Positions 16,188-24,374 are shown, counted from the first letter of the stretch. The stretch is DNA of 62,276 nucleotides from Mycolicibacterium pyrenivorans (GCF_025821625.1 NZ_JACKSH010000250.1:1-62276); one strand, 5' to 3'. A program made the numbers and translations. The notes: generated from the sequence alone by a model not told the origin.

Positions 16188-17116
16188 AGGTGGGGGATCA
16201 CCTCGGAGGCGAGCAGCCCCAGGGTCTCATCCGAGCAGCGGTCGTGGGTGAACAGCACGATCTGACCGAAACCCATCTCGACCAGCTCACCCAGCCGGTC
16301 GACCACGGCGGGTGCGGTGCCGATCAGACCCGCCTCGTGCAGGCCGAATCCGGCTATCCCGAAGCGCTTCTCGGCGAGACCGCGGACCTTGGGCAGCGCG
16401 TTATCGTCCGGCGCGAGCGCCATCACCGCCTCGATCGACAACACGATGGAGTCCGGATCACGGCCGACGTCCTCGCAGATCGCCCGGAGCGCCGCGATCT
16501 TCTGCTCGATCTCGCCGAGGGCGTAGGTCGGCACGTTCCACACGTCGGCGTAACGCGCCACCAGCGGCAGCGTGAACTTCTCGCCGACACCCCCGACCAC
16601 GATCGGCGGCCTGGGCGTCTGGACGGGCCCCGGCTTGATCGGCATGTCCGAGACCGTGAAGTGCTTGCCGGAGAAGTCGATCCGCTCCTCGGCGAAGGCC
16701 TGGTGCAGCATCGCCAGGGTCTCGCCCAGGCGCTCCGACCTGTCGGCGAAAGTGCCCCAGTCCAGGCCCGCGCGCCGGTGCTCGTCCTCGATCGAGCCGC
16801 TGCCGATGCCGAGCGCCAGCCGGCCCCCCGAGATCTGGTCCAGCGTGGTCGCCATCTTCGCCAGCGTGACCGGATGCCGAAACTGGTTGCACAGCACCAT
16901 GTGTCCGACGCGAATCCGCTCGGTCCGGCTGAGCAGGGCGGTGGCCAGGGTCCACGCCTCCATCGACGGGTAGTCGGGCATGCCAGGGCCGTACAGGTGG
17001 TCGTAGAGCCACAGGGAGTCGATCCCCAGCTCTTCGCACCGCCGGGTGCGATGCAGAACGTCGTCGAAGGAGAAACCCATCTGGGGTAGGTAGACGCCGA
17101 TCTCGGGCCTGTTCAT
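16184..17116 (-). CDS. LLM-class (F420-type) flavin-dependent oxidoreductase
   Basis: 310 residues from ATG 17116 (MNRPEIGVYLPQMGFSFDDV). Luciferase-like monooxygenase fold: LWLYDHLYGP near residue 35, SGGRLALGIGSG, and the PPIVVGGVGEK segment. Mycobacterial members usually use F420H2 or FMN; the exact cofactor is not readable. The frame extends 14 residues further to 17158, but the ATG at 17116 matches the family start. It is convergent with the acyl-CoA dehydrogenase, with overlapping stops (16184-16187), and is divergent from the second LLM gene. Confidence 0.85.
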   Translation of the reverse strand: MNRPEIGVYLPQMGFSFDDVLHRTRRCEELGIDSLWLYDHLYGPGMPDYPSMEAWTLATALLSRTERIRVGHMVLCNQFRHPVTLAKMATTLDQISGGRLALGIGSGSIEDEHRRAGLDWGTFADRSERLGETLAMLHQAFAEERIDFSGKHFTVSDMPIKPGPVQTPRPPIVVGGVGEKFTLPLVARYADVWNVPTYALGEIEQKIAALRAICEDVGRDPDSIVLSIEAVMALAPDDNALPKVRGLAEKRFGIAGFGLHEAGLIGTAPAVVDRLGELVEMGFGQIVLFTHDRCSDETLGLLASEVIPHL

Positions 17117-17188
17117 GTCGGGTTGCTCAGCCTTTCGCGCGCCGGTGGTTCTGTACATTCCGCCGCCTGCATGGTAACGACATTCTCG

Positions 17189-17207
17189 GAACTGGAGAAG
17201 ACAGTTC
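17189..17207. promoter_or_regulatory. Inverted repeat between two divergent LLM genes
   Basis: GAACTG (17189-17194), 7 bases, CAGTTC (17202-17207): a perfect 6-bp inverted repeat in the 130-bp gap between starts 17116 and 17247. It is a candidate operator for an unidentified regulator. It differs from the seven-site repeat and lacks the AACnnGTT core of KstR sites. Confidence 0.4.
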
Positions 17208-17246
17208 TGATCACCGTCGCGTCACCTAGAGCCAGAGGGGCTGACC

Positions 17247-18161
17247 ATGCAGTTCACGATCACCCATCCGATGCACAGTCACCCCTACAACCCCGAACTC
17301 GTCACGGGTTCGGGTATCGCGCGGGTCGCCGCGGCCGCCGAGGCGGCCGGGTTCGGCGGCTTCGGCTTCACCGATCACCCCGCGCCGTCGCAGCGGTGGC
17401 TCGACTCGGGCGGGCACGACGCCCTCGATCCCTTCGTGGCGATGAGCTACGCGGCGGCCCACACCACGACGCTGCGGCTCATCCCGAACATCGTCGTGCT
17501 CCCGTACCGCAACCCGTTCGTGGTGGCCAAGGCGGGCGCGACGCTGGATCTGGTCTCGGGCGGCCGCTTCACGCTGGCGGTCGGTGTCGGCTATCTCAAA
17601 GGCGAATTCTTCGCTCTCGGAGTCGATTTCGACGAGCGGGCCGCACTCTTCGAGGAGGCGCTCGAAGTAATCACGGGCATCTGGACCACCGATGACCTGA
17701 CCTTCGAGGGCAGGCACTTCAGCGCACGGGGGATCACCGCCCACCCGAAGCCCATCGGCCAGCCCCATCCGCCGATCTGGATCGGCGGTAACACCTCGGC
17801 CGCGCGTGCGCGGGTGGCGGCCCACGGCCAGGGATGGTGCCCATTCCGGGCGCCCGCGGTGCTGGCCCAGACCGCCCGTACCGCCGCGCTGGACTCGGTC
17901 GAGCATCTCGCCGCCGGAATCGGGGATCTGCGCCGCAGACTGGAGGAAGCGGGCCGAGATCCGTTCGACGTCGATGTCGTGTTCACCAACGACGCGGGTG
18001 GCAACCCGGGCGACGACGACTTCAACGCCGACGCATTCCTTTCGGGGGCGGCCGAACTCGAGGCGGCGGGGGTGACCTGGGTCCAGGTGTCGGTGCCGGG
18101 GGACAGCCTGGCCCACGCGCTGGAGGCCACCGAGCGGTTCGGGTCGTCGGTCATCGCGTGA
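17247..18161 (+). CDS. LLM-class (F420-type) flavin-dependent oxidoreductase
   Basis: 304 residues. GFGGFGFTDHPAPSQRWLDS near residues 30-50, TLDLVSGGRFTLAVGVGYLK about 90-110, and HPPIWIGGNT about 172-181 define the luciferase-like family. Mycobacterial TIGR03619-type members are usually F420-dependent, but that assignment is inference. The ATG is preceded by AGAGGGG. It is divergent from the LLM gene at 16184-17116 and convergent with the quinone-reductase-like gene. There is no seven-site operator upstream, so it may be controlled through the 17189-17207 repeat instead. Confidence 0.85.
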   Translation: MQFTITHPMHSHPYNPELVTGSGIARVAAAAEAAGFGGFGFTDHPAPSQRWLDSGGHDALDPFVAMSYAAAHTTTLRLIPNIVVLPYRNPFVVAKAGATLDLVSGGRFTLAVGVGYLKGEFFALGVDFDERAALFEEALEVITGIWTTDDLTFEGRHFSARGITAHPKPIGQPHPPIWIGGNTSAARARVAAHGQGWCPFRAPAVLAQTARTAALDSVEHLAAGIGDLRRRLEEAGRDPFDVDVVFTNDAGGNPGDDDFNADAFLSGAAELEAAGVTWVQVSVPGDSLAHALEATERFGSSVIA

Positions 18162-18223
18162 CGACTTCGGCGCGCAAAGCGACCGTCACAGTCGGGATGC
18201 GCGCCAGATTCGCCTGAGCGAGG

Positions 18224-19243
18224 TCATGACCCGCTGAGCCGGACCAGGGTCTTGCCGATGTTGGCCCCGGTGAACAGACCGTTGAGGGCGTCGACGCAGG
18301 ACTCGATGCCCTCGAAGACGTGCTCGCGATGCACGAGCAGGCCTTCCTCGTCCCACCGGCGCAGCGCGGCGAACGCCTCGTCGAAGCGGCCCCACTCGTC
18401 GAGGGCGTTGAACCCCTGCATCGACGCGGTCTTGGCGAGCAGGTTCACATAGTTCGACGGGCCGGGATGATCGCCCGTCAGGTAGCTGGAGATGACACCG
18501 CACAGCACCACCCGCGCCTTCGGCGCCAACCGGCCGAGGACCGCGTTGAGGATCGGCCCGCCGACGTTGTCGAAGTACACGTCGACGCCGCGCGGGCAGT
18601 GCTTCTTGAGCGCCGCCGCCAGATCGTCCCCGCGGTAGTCGATGCATGCGTCGAACCCGAACTCCTCCACCACGACCCGGCACTTGTGCGGCCCGCCGGC
18701 GATACCCACCACGCGTGCGCCTGCGATCTTGGCGATCTGCCCCGCCACCGAACCGGTCGCTCCCGCGGCGGCGGAGACCACCACCGTCTCGCCCGGCGCA
18801 GGGCGGCCGACGCCGGTCATGCCGAAGTAGGCCGTCGCGCCGGTCGGCCCGTACACCGACATCACCGCGCGTTGGTCCACCTGATCGCCGGGACCGGGTA
18901 CGGGAGTGGTGAACAGGTCGTCGCGCACGAGCGTGTACTCCTGGAAACCCGTCAGCGTCGTCACGACGTCGCCGACGGAGTAGGCATCGCACCGGGACTC
19001 CACCACCTCGCCGATGCCGGCCGCCCGGATGCACTCACCCAGTTGCACCGGCGGAAGGTAGCTCGGCTGATCGTCGAGCCACGTCCTCGCCGCAGCGTCG
19101 ATGCCGACATAGGTCGTGCGGACCAGGGCCTCACCGTCGGCGGGTTCGGGGGCCGCCACCGTCACCAGTTCGGTGTCCTCGGGCTCGACCAGCCCGCGTG
19201 GACGGCGGCGCAACAGGATCTGGCGGTTCGTCAGCGTCGGCAC
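18224..19243 (-). CDS. Zinc-independent MDR oxidoreductase (leukotriene B4 dehydrogenase/curcumin reductase type)
   Basis: 339 residues starting VPTLTNRQILLRRRPRG, the usual N-terminus of this family, from GTG 19243. The frame runs 23 codons further, through a palindromic repeat, and that part is not family-like. Key segments are SVYGPTGATAYFGM, the NADPH motif VSAAAGATGSVAGQIAK, and FDNVGGPILNAVL. No zinc-binding residues are present. The family reduces activated double bonds such as enones using NADPH. It is convergent with the LLM gene upstream. The start lies 12 bases from a perfect 10-bp inverted repeat (19256-19280), which could affect expression. Confidence 0.9.
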   Translation of the reverse strand: MPTLTNRQILLRRRPRGLVEPEDTELVTVAAPEPADGEALVRTTYVGIDAAARTWLDDQPSYLPPVQLGECIRAAGIGEVVESRCDAYSVGDVVTTLTGFQEYTLVRDDLFTTPVPGPGDQVDQRAVMSVYGPTGATAYFGMTGVGRPAPGETVVVSAAAGATGSVAGQIAKIAGARVVGIAGGPHKCRVVVEEFGFDACIDYRGDDLAAALKKHCPRGVDVYFDNVGGPILNAVLGRLAPKARVVLCGVISSYLTGDHPGPSNYVNLLAKTASMQGFNALDEWGRFDEAFAALRRWDEEGLLVHREHVFEGIESCVDALNGLFTGANIGKTLVRLSGS

Positions 19244-19255
19244 GCCGACGAAACT

Positions 19256-19323
19256 ACCGCCGGAACTGCATTCCGGCGGTAAAAGTGCGAGAGCGCCCCT
19301 GCTGGAATGCAATTCCGGCGCAG
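19256..19323. repeat. Pair of palindromic elements, one also found at the right end of the window
   Basis: First element: 10-bp perfect arms 19256-19265 (ACCGCCGGAA) and 19271-19280 (TTCCGGCGGT). Second element: about 19301-19319 with core GGAAT-GCA-ATTCC. A 22-bp stretch of the second (19299-19320) recurs exactly, inverted, at 62139-62160. It fills the gap between two minus-strand genes, so it could be a dispersed intergenic repeat, a terminator or a protein site. Confidence 0.7.
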
Positions 19324-19331
19324 ACGTTAGG

Positions 19332-20048
19332 TCATTTCCCCGGTATCTGGCATCCGCAGTCGGAATAGCTTGCGGACTCCGGCATTTCGGCCAGCACGTC
19401 GACCTTGGTCTCGTCGAAGCTCAGCATGCCCTTGATCGGGAGCGTCTCGGGCAGCGGATCGTCGTAGCTCCACGCGGCGTCGGTGACGACGGTGCCGCCG
19501 ACATCGACGTTCCAGTACGTCGCGTACCCCTTGTAGTTGCAGTAGCTCGTGGTCGCCGAGCGGCTCAACAAGTCGGTGCGCACGAGCGATGGGTTCACGT
19601 AGAGCCGGGGTTTGAGCGCCGTCTCGAACACGATCATCGTGTCGACGGTGTCGACCAGGATCGTGCCGGACACCTCGACGCGCAGGCCGCGTGCCGTCGG
19701 CCGGCAGTCGACGCGGTGATACGGGTTGGGTGGATAGTGCACCAGCGCCCGCCCCTCCTCGAGCCAGGAGTCCATCGCCGTCCACGGCACCACGACGAAC
19801 CCGGGAGCCTCCGGCACCGGGTCTGCCGGCAGGTCGCCGATCTCGTCGGCGGCGAACGCGTAGCTCAGCGGAGCGCCGCGGCGGTGCACCATCAGCGCCC
19901 GCTCGGTGTCGATCACCGTGGCGCCGTCGCGGATTCCCTGAACGCGCCGCGGGTGCGGCTCGATGTAGACGACGTCATCGGCGACCGGCGGGCTGAGTTG
20001 CCCGGCGCGGTCTCGGCTGAGCGGACCGGTGCCGGCGACCAGGCTCAT
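19332..20048 (-). CDS. DUF427 domain protein
   Basis: 238 residues from ATG 20048 (MSLVAGTGPLSRDRAGQLSP). DUF427 features are LMVHRRGAPLSYAFAADEI in one copy, and the C-terminal half with TTSYCNYKGYATYWNVDVGG, AAWSYDDPLPE and the ending YSDCGCQIPGK. The family function is unknown; structures show a small beta-rich fold. It is divergent from the WS/DGAT gene with operator site F in the gap, 94 bases from this start, so it probably belongs to the island regulon. Three Cys in the last part might bind metal, but no pattern is conclusive. Confidence 0.8.
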   Translation of the reverse strand: MSLVAGTGPLSRDRAGQLSPPVADDVVYIEPHPRRVQGIRDGATVIDTERALMVHRRGAPLSYAFAADEIGDLPADPVPEAPGFVVVPWTAMDSWLEEGRALVHYPPNPYHRVDCRPTARGLRVEVSGTILVDTVDTMIVFETALKPRLYVNPSLVRTDLLSRSATTSYCNYKGYATYWNVDVGGTVVTDAAWSYDDPLPETLPIKGMLSFDETKVDVLAEMPESASYSDCGCQIPGK

Positions 20049-20141
20049 CGAAGCGCCCCTGCGGCAATCGTTTCCGTGCGCATGTCCACACCCTTCCGGT
20101 CTCCCGCAGCTCACCAAGGTGCGGTCGAGAGAGAACCAAAG

Positions 20142-20167
20142 TTTACAAACTCATCTCGGTATGTCAC
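20142..20167. promoter_or_regulatory. Operator site F of the island regulon
   Basis: TTTACA (20142-20147), 14 bases, TGTCAC (20162-20167). It lies between the divergent DUF427 and WS/DGAT genes. The base after the second half is GAG, not GCT, so the rightward -10 seen at sites C, D, E and G is not conserved here. Confidence 0.7.
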
Positions 20168-20334
20168 GAGCGGCGCCGTCCGGCCGCGCCGACGGCCGGC
20201 CGAGTTTCTGCCAACACGGGGTGTCAGTTTGGTCGAAGACGACATCTGGTGGGTCAAACCCTGTGGAATGGGTACCAGGATCGGGGCCTCCACGGCGGGG
20301 GCGTCAGCGCGGTTCCGAAACGAACGGGGTGCAG

Positions 20335-21765
20335 GTGAAGCGGCTCAACGGCGTGGACGCCATGATGCTGTACAGCGAGACACCCGAGATCCACATGCAC
20401 ACCCTCAAGATCGGGGTGCTCGACGTTTCGGGTGTCGACGGCTTCGACTTCGACATGTTCCGAACCGTCGCCCGCGCGCGCCTGCACGCACTGGCCCCGC
20501 TGCGATATCAGCTCGTCGACATCCCGCTGCAGTTCCACCACCCGATGTGGGTGCAGAACGCCGAGCTCGACCTCGACTACCACCTGCGCAGGGCGAAGGT
20601 GGCGGCACCGGGCGGGCGCCGCGAACTCGACCAGCTGATCGGGGAGATCGCAGGCACGCCGCTGGATCGAGACCACCCGCTCTGGGAGATGTACATCGCC
20701 GAGGGATTGGCGGACGACCGCGTCGCGATCATCCACAAGGTGCATCACGTCCTGGCCGACGGCGTCGCCTCCGCCAACCAGCTGGCCATGGCGATTCAGC
20801 CCGACGAGCCCCAGGTGGGTGGGCAACTGGCGGCGACGCCCGCCGAATCGAGGACGCCGGCCAACCTGCTGCGGGCCGCCGGACGCGATCACGTGCGGCT
20901 GATCCGCAGACTCCCGCGGCTGATGAACGAGACCGCCACCGGTGTGGCGCGGGTGCGCAGGAAGGCCAGGGAGCGGGGGCGCCACCCCGACCTGGCGCGC
21001 AACTTCGCGCCGCCGGCGACATTCATCAACCACGTCGTGTCCCCGGGGCGGCGCTTCGCGACCGCGCCGCTGGCACTGGCCGACGTGAAGGAGACCGCCA
21101 GGCAGCTGGGCGTCACCCTCAACGACATCGTGCTCGCAACCGCCGCGGGCGCGTTGCGGCAGCTGCTGCTGCGCTACGACAAGAAGGCCGACTCGCCGTT
21201 GATCGCCGGGGTCCCGGTGAGTTTCGACACCTCGCCGCAGCGGTTGGTCGGTAACGAATTCACCTATATGACACCGTCTTTGCCCGTGCATGTCGACGAC
21301 CCACTCGAACGCGTCAGGCTCACCGCGACGTCGACGGCGATCGCCAAGGAGAACAACCACCTGCTCGGGCCGACGTTGATTCCGTCCTGGCTGTCCTATC
21401 TGCCTCCGGCGGTCACACCGCGGATCTTCCGGATGCAGGCCCGACGGGTGGAGTCCGCCAGCGTGATGAATCTGACGATCTCCAACGTGCCGGGACCGCG
21501 GGCACGGGGCTGCGTCAAGGGCGCGACGGTCGACGAGATCTACTCGGTCGGGCCGATCGTCGCGGGCAGCGGGATGAACATCACCGTTTGGAGCTACGTC
21601 GATCAGCTCTCCATCTCGGTGCTCACCGACGACCGCACCCTCGACGACCCCCACGAGGCGACCGATGCGCTGATCGAATCGTTCGTCGAGATCCGGCAGG
21701 CGGCCGGCCTGCCGGGCGAGTTGACTCCCGTCCAGACGGCGTTACCGCTGGCTCCGGCCACCTAG
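20335..21765 (+). CDS. Wax ester synthase/diacylglycerol acyltransferase (WS/DGAT) family
   Basis: 476 residues from GTG 20335 (VKRLNGVDAMMLYSETPEIH, the family N-terminus). The acyltransferase active site HHVLADG is at 137-143, and the conserved LNDIVLATAAGALR and C-terminal NLTISNVPGPR motifs are present. It should join fatty acyl-CoA to an alcohol or diacylglycerol, giving wax esters or triacylglycerol for storage. The reading frame extends 300 bases upstream, across operator F, but no family similarity is seen there. Its presence in the regulon suggests that carbon from the pathway is stored as lipid, or that an alcohol intermediate is esterified (inference). Confidence 0.93.
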   Translation: MKRLNGVDAMMLYSETPEIHMHTLKIGVLDVSGVDGFDFDMFRTVARARLHALAPLRYQLVDIPLQFHHPMWVQNAELDLDYHLRRAKVAAPGGRRELDQLIGEIAGTPLDRDHPLWEMYIAEGLADDRVAIIHKVHHVLADGVASANQLAMAIQPDEPQVGGQLAATPAESRTPANLLRAAGRDHVRLIRRLPRLMNETATGVARVRRKARERGRHPDLARNFAPPATFINHVVSPGRRFATAPLALADVKETARQLGVTLNDIVLATAAGALRQLLLRYDKKADSPLIAGVPVSFDTSPQRLVGNEFTYMTPSLPVHVDDPLERVRLTATSTAIAKENNHLLGPTLIPSWLSYLPPAVTPRIFRMQARRVESASVMNLTISNVPGPRARGCVKGATVDEIYSVGPIVAGSGMNITVWSYVDQLSISVLTDDRTLDDPHEATDALIESFVEIRQAAGLPGELTPVQTALPLAPAT

Positions 21766-21875
21766 AGGCACCCCGGGCTCCCGTCCCGCGTCGGCGCTGC
21801 CCCGAAAACTGTTGCTTCCAACATTGATTCGCTTCGGCCTGCACCCGGGGCGACGTGCGCCCGGCTACCGCAGCC

Positions 21876-21901
21876 TTTACAGATCATCGTATAAGTGTCA
21901 C
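21876..21901. promoter_or_regulatory. Operator/promoter site G of the island regulon
   Basis: TTTACA (21876-21881), 14 bases, TGTCAC (21896-21901), continuing as CACGCT (21899-21904), a possible -10. It lies 40 bases upstream of the GTG of the paralog pair and reads into it. Confidence 0.72.
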
Positions 21902-21941
21902 GCTGTGGGTGTTGTTCAACAGGCTCCATGGGAGGCTCACG

Positions 21942-22532
21942 GTGACCGCTCGCACGTTCGAGGCGGATGACCTCGCGCTCGTCGGACGCAAAGGCCCAGG
22001 TGTCCGGGCCTCGGACGAGCAACTGCTCGGCTACGACGTGACGGTGATCGCCGCGGATGTCGGGGGCGTCGTCGCCGCTGCTGGTGGCTGGCTCTGTGAC
22101 CGGGTGCGGGCGGGCTGGCAGGTCACGGTGCTGGTTCCCCGGGGATGTGACACGCGCGCGCTGACGATTCTCGGGGTCCGCTCCGGGGTGTGGGAATCCG
22201 GTGCCGACACGTTGCGCCTGATCTCCACGGCCGCGCTCGCGATCGATGCGCGCGTCCTGCACCATGACGACGCGCCGCGCCGGGAACTGCTGCGCAAGGT
22301 CGACGGTGGAGGCATCGAGATCACGGTGTGGGGGGAGTCGGGGCTCTTCGCGGCCGATCGCCGGTTCGGCCGGGTGCGGCACCGCCTCAGCGCTGCCGCG
22401 CGGGCGTACAAGCAGCAGGCGCTGTCCTGTTGCGGCGCCGCCTGCGAGCAGGTGGTCGAGGAGTTCGTCAGCTCTGCGCTGTGGTATCCGCCGGACGGCA
22501 CCGACCTGGCCCCGATCCCGGCGCGTCAGTGA
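21942..22532 (+). CDS. Unknown protein, first of a tandem paralogous pair
   Basis: 196 residues. Not recognised. The core from about residue 30 reads GYDVTVIAADVGGVVAAAGG, then WLCDRVRAGWQVTVLVPRG, then RALTILGV, and is shared with the next gene, as are ITVWG and the LSAAARAYKQQAL segment. The glycine-rich strand-turn-helix near the start suggests a nucleotide- or ligand-binding alpha/beta fold. The GTG at 21942 has a strong GGAGG 6 bases upstream, which decides the start; longer versions would cover operator G. No membrane segment or signal peptide is seen. Its stop overlaps the next GTG (GTGA). It was placed under the regulon because of operator G. Confidence 0.75.
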   Translation: MTARTFEADDLALVGRKGPGVRASDEQLLGYDVTVIAADVGGVVAAAGGWLCDRVRAGWQVTVLVPRGCDTRALTILGVRSGVWESGADTLRLISTAALAIDARVLHHDDAPRRELLRKVDGGGIEITVWGESGLFAADRRFGRVRHRLSAAARAYKQQALSCCGAACEQVVEEFVSSALWYPPDGTDLAPIPARQ

Positions 22533-23134
22533 ATCGGGATCAGACGCCGATGGCTTCGCGACCGTTCAGTCCAGGCGACATCACCGCCGACGAGCATGCC
22601 GACGAGCGTGCCGGCGACGGTCGCCTGCATCGGTACCGGCTGATCGTGCTCGCCGGCGGGGTCGGCGACGTGGTCGGGTCGGCGGGGGGTTTCCTCTGTG
22701 ACCGGGCGCGTGCGGGCTGGGACGTCAGCGTGCATCTCACCGGCGGCGTAGACGCGCGTGCGCTGGCGATCCTCGGGATCACCGCGGCCGAACCCGACGC
22801 CGACCCCGGCGCGGTGATCCGCAGGTGTCCGCGGGGTGCGGTGCTCGCCGTCGACGCCGGCCTTTTGGCTCGGGACGCCGCGATCCGCGAGGACGTGTCG
22901 CGGATGGTGGTCCAGGGTCTGACGGAGGTCACCGTCTGGGGTCGGCCCGAACTCGGCGAGCTCGGTCAGGGGCTCGAGCCGGCCACCCAGCCGCTCAGTG
23001 CGGCGGCCAGGGCGTTCAAGGCCCAGGCGCTGCTGGCCACCGGTCTGGCTGCGAAGAACACCGGCACCGTCGCACCGGACGAGATGCTGTACCGGCTGCG
23101 CGGGCGGCCCGCGCGCCTTCTTCGCTCGGTCTGA
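22529..23134 (+). CDS. Unknown protein, second of a tandem paralogous pair
   Basis: 201 residues from the GTG at 22529, which overlaps the stop of the first paralog by 4 bases; ATG 22550 is an alternative. Shared elements with the first copy are RYRLIVLAGGVGDVVGSAGG, FLCDRARAGWDVSVHL, DARALAILGI, TEVTVWG and PLSAAARAFKAQALL. The N-terminal 30 residues are acidic and differ. The two copies have diverged strongly outside these blocks, so the duplication is old, and they may form a heterodimer (inference). The function is unknown. It is convergent with the DUF2631 gene, 9 bases away, and marks the right boundary of the island. Confidence 0.75.
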   Translation: MNRDQTPMASRPFSPGDITADEHADERAGDGRLHRYRLIVLAGGVGDVVGSAGGFLCDRARAGWDVSVHLTGGVDARALAILGITAAEPDADPGAVIRRCPRGAVLAVDAGLLARDAAIREDVSRMVVQGLTEVTVWGRPELGELGQGLEPATQPLSAAARAFKAQALLATGLAAKNTGTVAPDEMLYRLRGRPARLLRSV

Positions 23135-23143
23135 GCCGGTGCG

Positions 23144-23398
23144 CTAGCGGGTGGTGCTGTTGCGGTGGACGTACCAGCTGCGCGCCACCACGCCCAGGAC
23201 CAGCGCCGCGAAGCCGATGAGGAACCAGTCCTCCACTCGCCCCGTGTGGTTGCCGTGGAGCATCAGCAGCAGGAAAACCGCTCCGATCACACCACCGATC
23301 TGCTTGAGCCGGGGGTTCTCCTTCGACCAGCCCCACTCCGCCGACGGCACCTCCTCGACGTCGACGCCTGAGTGACGCTCCACCTCGGTGCTTGCCAC
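23144..23398 (-). CDS. DUF2631 small membrane protein (Rv2876-like)
   Basis: 84 residues with two predicted membrane helices, IGGVIGAVFLLLMLHG (about 35-50) and WFLIGFAALVLGVVARSWYV (about 58-77), joined by a short loop NHTGRVED. The N-terminus is acidic and ends with WGWSKENPRLKQ. The family is restricted to actinobacteria and has no known function. In M. tuberculosis a similar gene lies next to mpt70/mpt83, and fasciclin genes are also found here about 4 kb away, so partial synteny supports the assignment. The ATG at 23398 has GGAG 5-10 bases upstream. Confidence 0.75.
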   Translation of the reverse strand: MASTEVERHSGVDVEEVPSAEWGWSKENPRLKQIGGVIGAVFLLLMLHGNHTGRVEDWFLIGFAALVLGVVARSWYVHRNSTTR

Positions 23399-23508
23399 GG
23401 GTGCTCCTCACGATCGGGCGGCTTGGTTGCGGCCATTCTGACACAGGCCTACTACGGGCTGCCGTAGAAGGCTGGGCTACCGGCAAAAGCACAGTAGGCT
23501 CGCCGGTC

Positions 23509-24366
23509 ATGGCAGCCCAACAGGACCGCGGACCCTCCGGCGTCTTCAGTGACAAGGTCGTCTTCATCACCGGCGCGGCCCGGGGTCAGGGACGAGCGCA
23601 CGCCGTCCGGTTCGCCGAGGAGGGCGCCGACGTCATCGCCTACGACCTCTGCGGCCAGCTCGACAGCGTCGCCTACCCGATGGCCACCGAGCACGATCTC
23701 GACGAGACCGTGAAGCTGGTCGAGAAGACCGGGCGCCGGATCGTCGCCGAACGCGGCGACGTCCGCGACCGCGACCGGCTGGCCGAGGTGGTCGCCCGCG
23801 GCGTCGCCGAGTTCGGCCGCATCGACTACGTCCTCGCCAACGCCGGGATCCTGCCCGCCGCCGGTGCGCAGGGCCGTGACATCACCGCCTACACCGACGC
23901 GATCGGCGTGATGCTCAACGGCGTCTACTTCACCATCGAGGCCGCGCTCCCCGCGATGCTGCGCAACCCCGACGGGGGGGCCATCGTCATCACCAGTTCG
24001 GCGGCCGGGTTCAAGTCCGTCAGCACCGATTTCGACAGCATGAGCCACGGCGCGGCCGGGTACACCGCCGCCAAGCACGGCGTCGTCGGACTCATGCGCC
24101 ACTTCGCCACGTCGTTGGCCGAGAAGAACATCCGGGTCAACTCGGTGCACCCCGGCGGCGTCGCCACACCGATGGTCCTCAACGAGGCCATGGCCGGCTT
24201 CGTCGCCGAGCACCCGTCGTTCGGCGAATCCCAACGCCCGCTGCTGACGATCCCGATGATGGAGCCCGACGAGGTGAGCGAGACGATGGTCTACCTGTGC
24301 GGGCCGGCCGGTCGCCACGTGACCGGGGTGGCGCTGCCGCTCGATGCGGGCCTGATGCTCAAGTAG
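23509..24366 (+). CDS. Mycofactocin-type short-chain dehydrogenase/reductase
   Basis: 285 residues. Cofactor motif FITGAARGQGRAHAVRFAEE, then a longer-than-usual loop after AYDLCGQ containing a string of extra residues (YPMATEHDLDETVKLVEKTG), ANAG, Ser in ITSSAAG, and YTAAK. The insertion near the cofactor site is the mark of mycofactocin-coupled SDRs, which hold NAD tightly and pass electrons to mycofactocin. The ATG at 23509 follows TAGGCT by 8 bases, suggesting a leaderless transcript. It is convergent with the photolyase gene. Its substrate is unknown, and no mycofactocin biosynthesis gene is in the window. Confidence 0.85.
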   Translation: MAAQQDRGPSGVFSDKVVFITGAARGQGRAHAVRFAEEGADVIAYDLCGQLDSVAYPMATEHDLDETVKLVEKTGRRIVAERGDVRDRDRLAEVVARGVAEFGRIDYVLANAGILPAAGAQGRDITAYTDAIGVMLNGVYFTIEAALPAMLRNPDGGAIVITSSAAGFKSVSTDFDSMSHGAAGYTAAKHGVVGLMRHFATSLAEKNIRVNSVHPGGVATPMVLNEAMAGFVAEHPSFGESQRPLLTIPMMEPDEVSETMVYLCGPAGRHVTGVALPLDAGLMLK

Positions 24367-24374
24367 GCGTCCGG

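Noticed and set aside
17189..17207. KstR/KstR2 binding site
   Set aside because: The repeat lacks the AACnnGTT core required for KstR.
21855..21941. Longer N-terminus for the first unknown paralog
   Set aside because: It would translate across operator G; a strong GGAGG sits 6 bases before GTG 21942.
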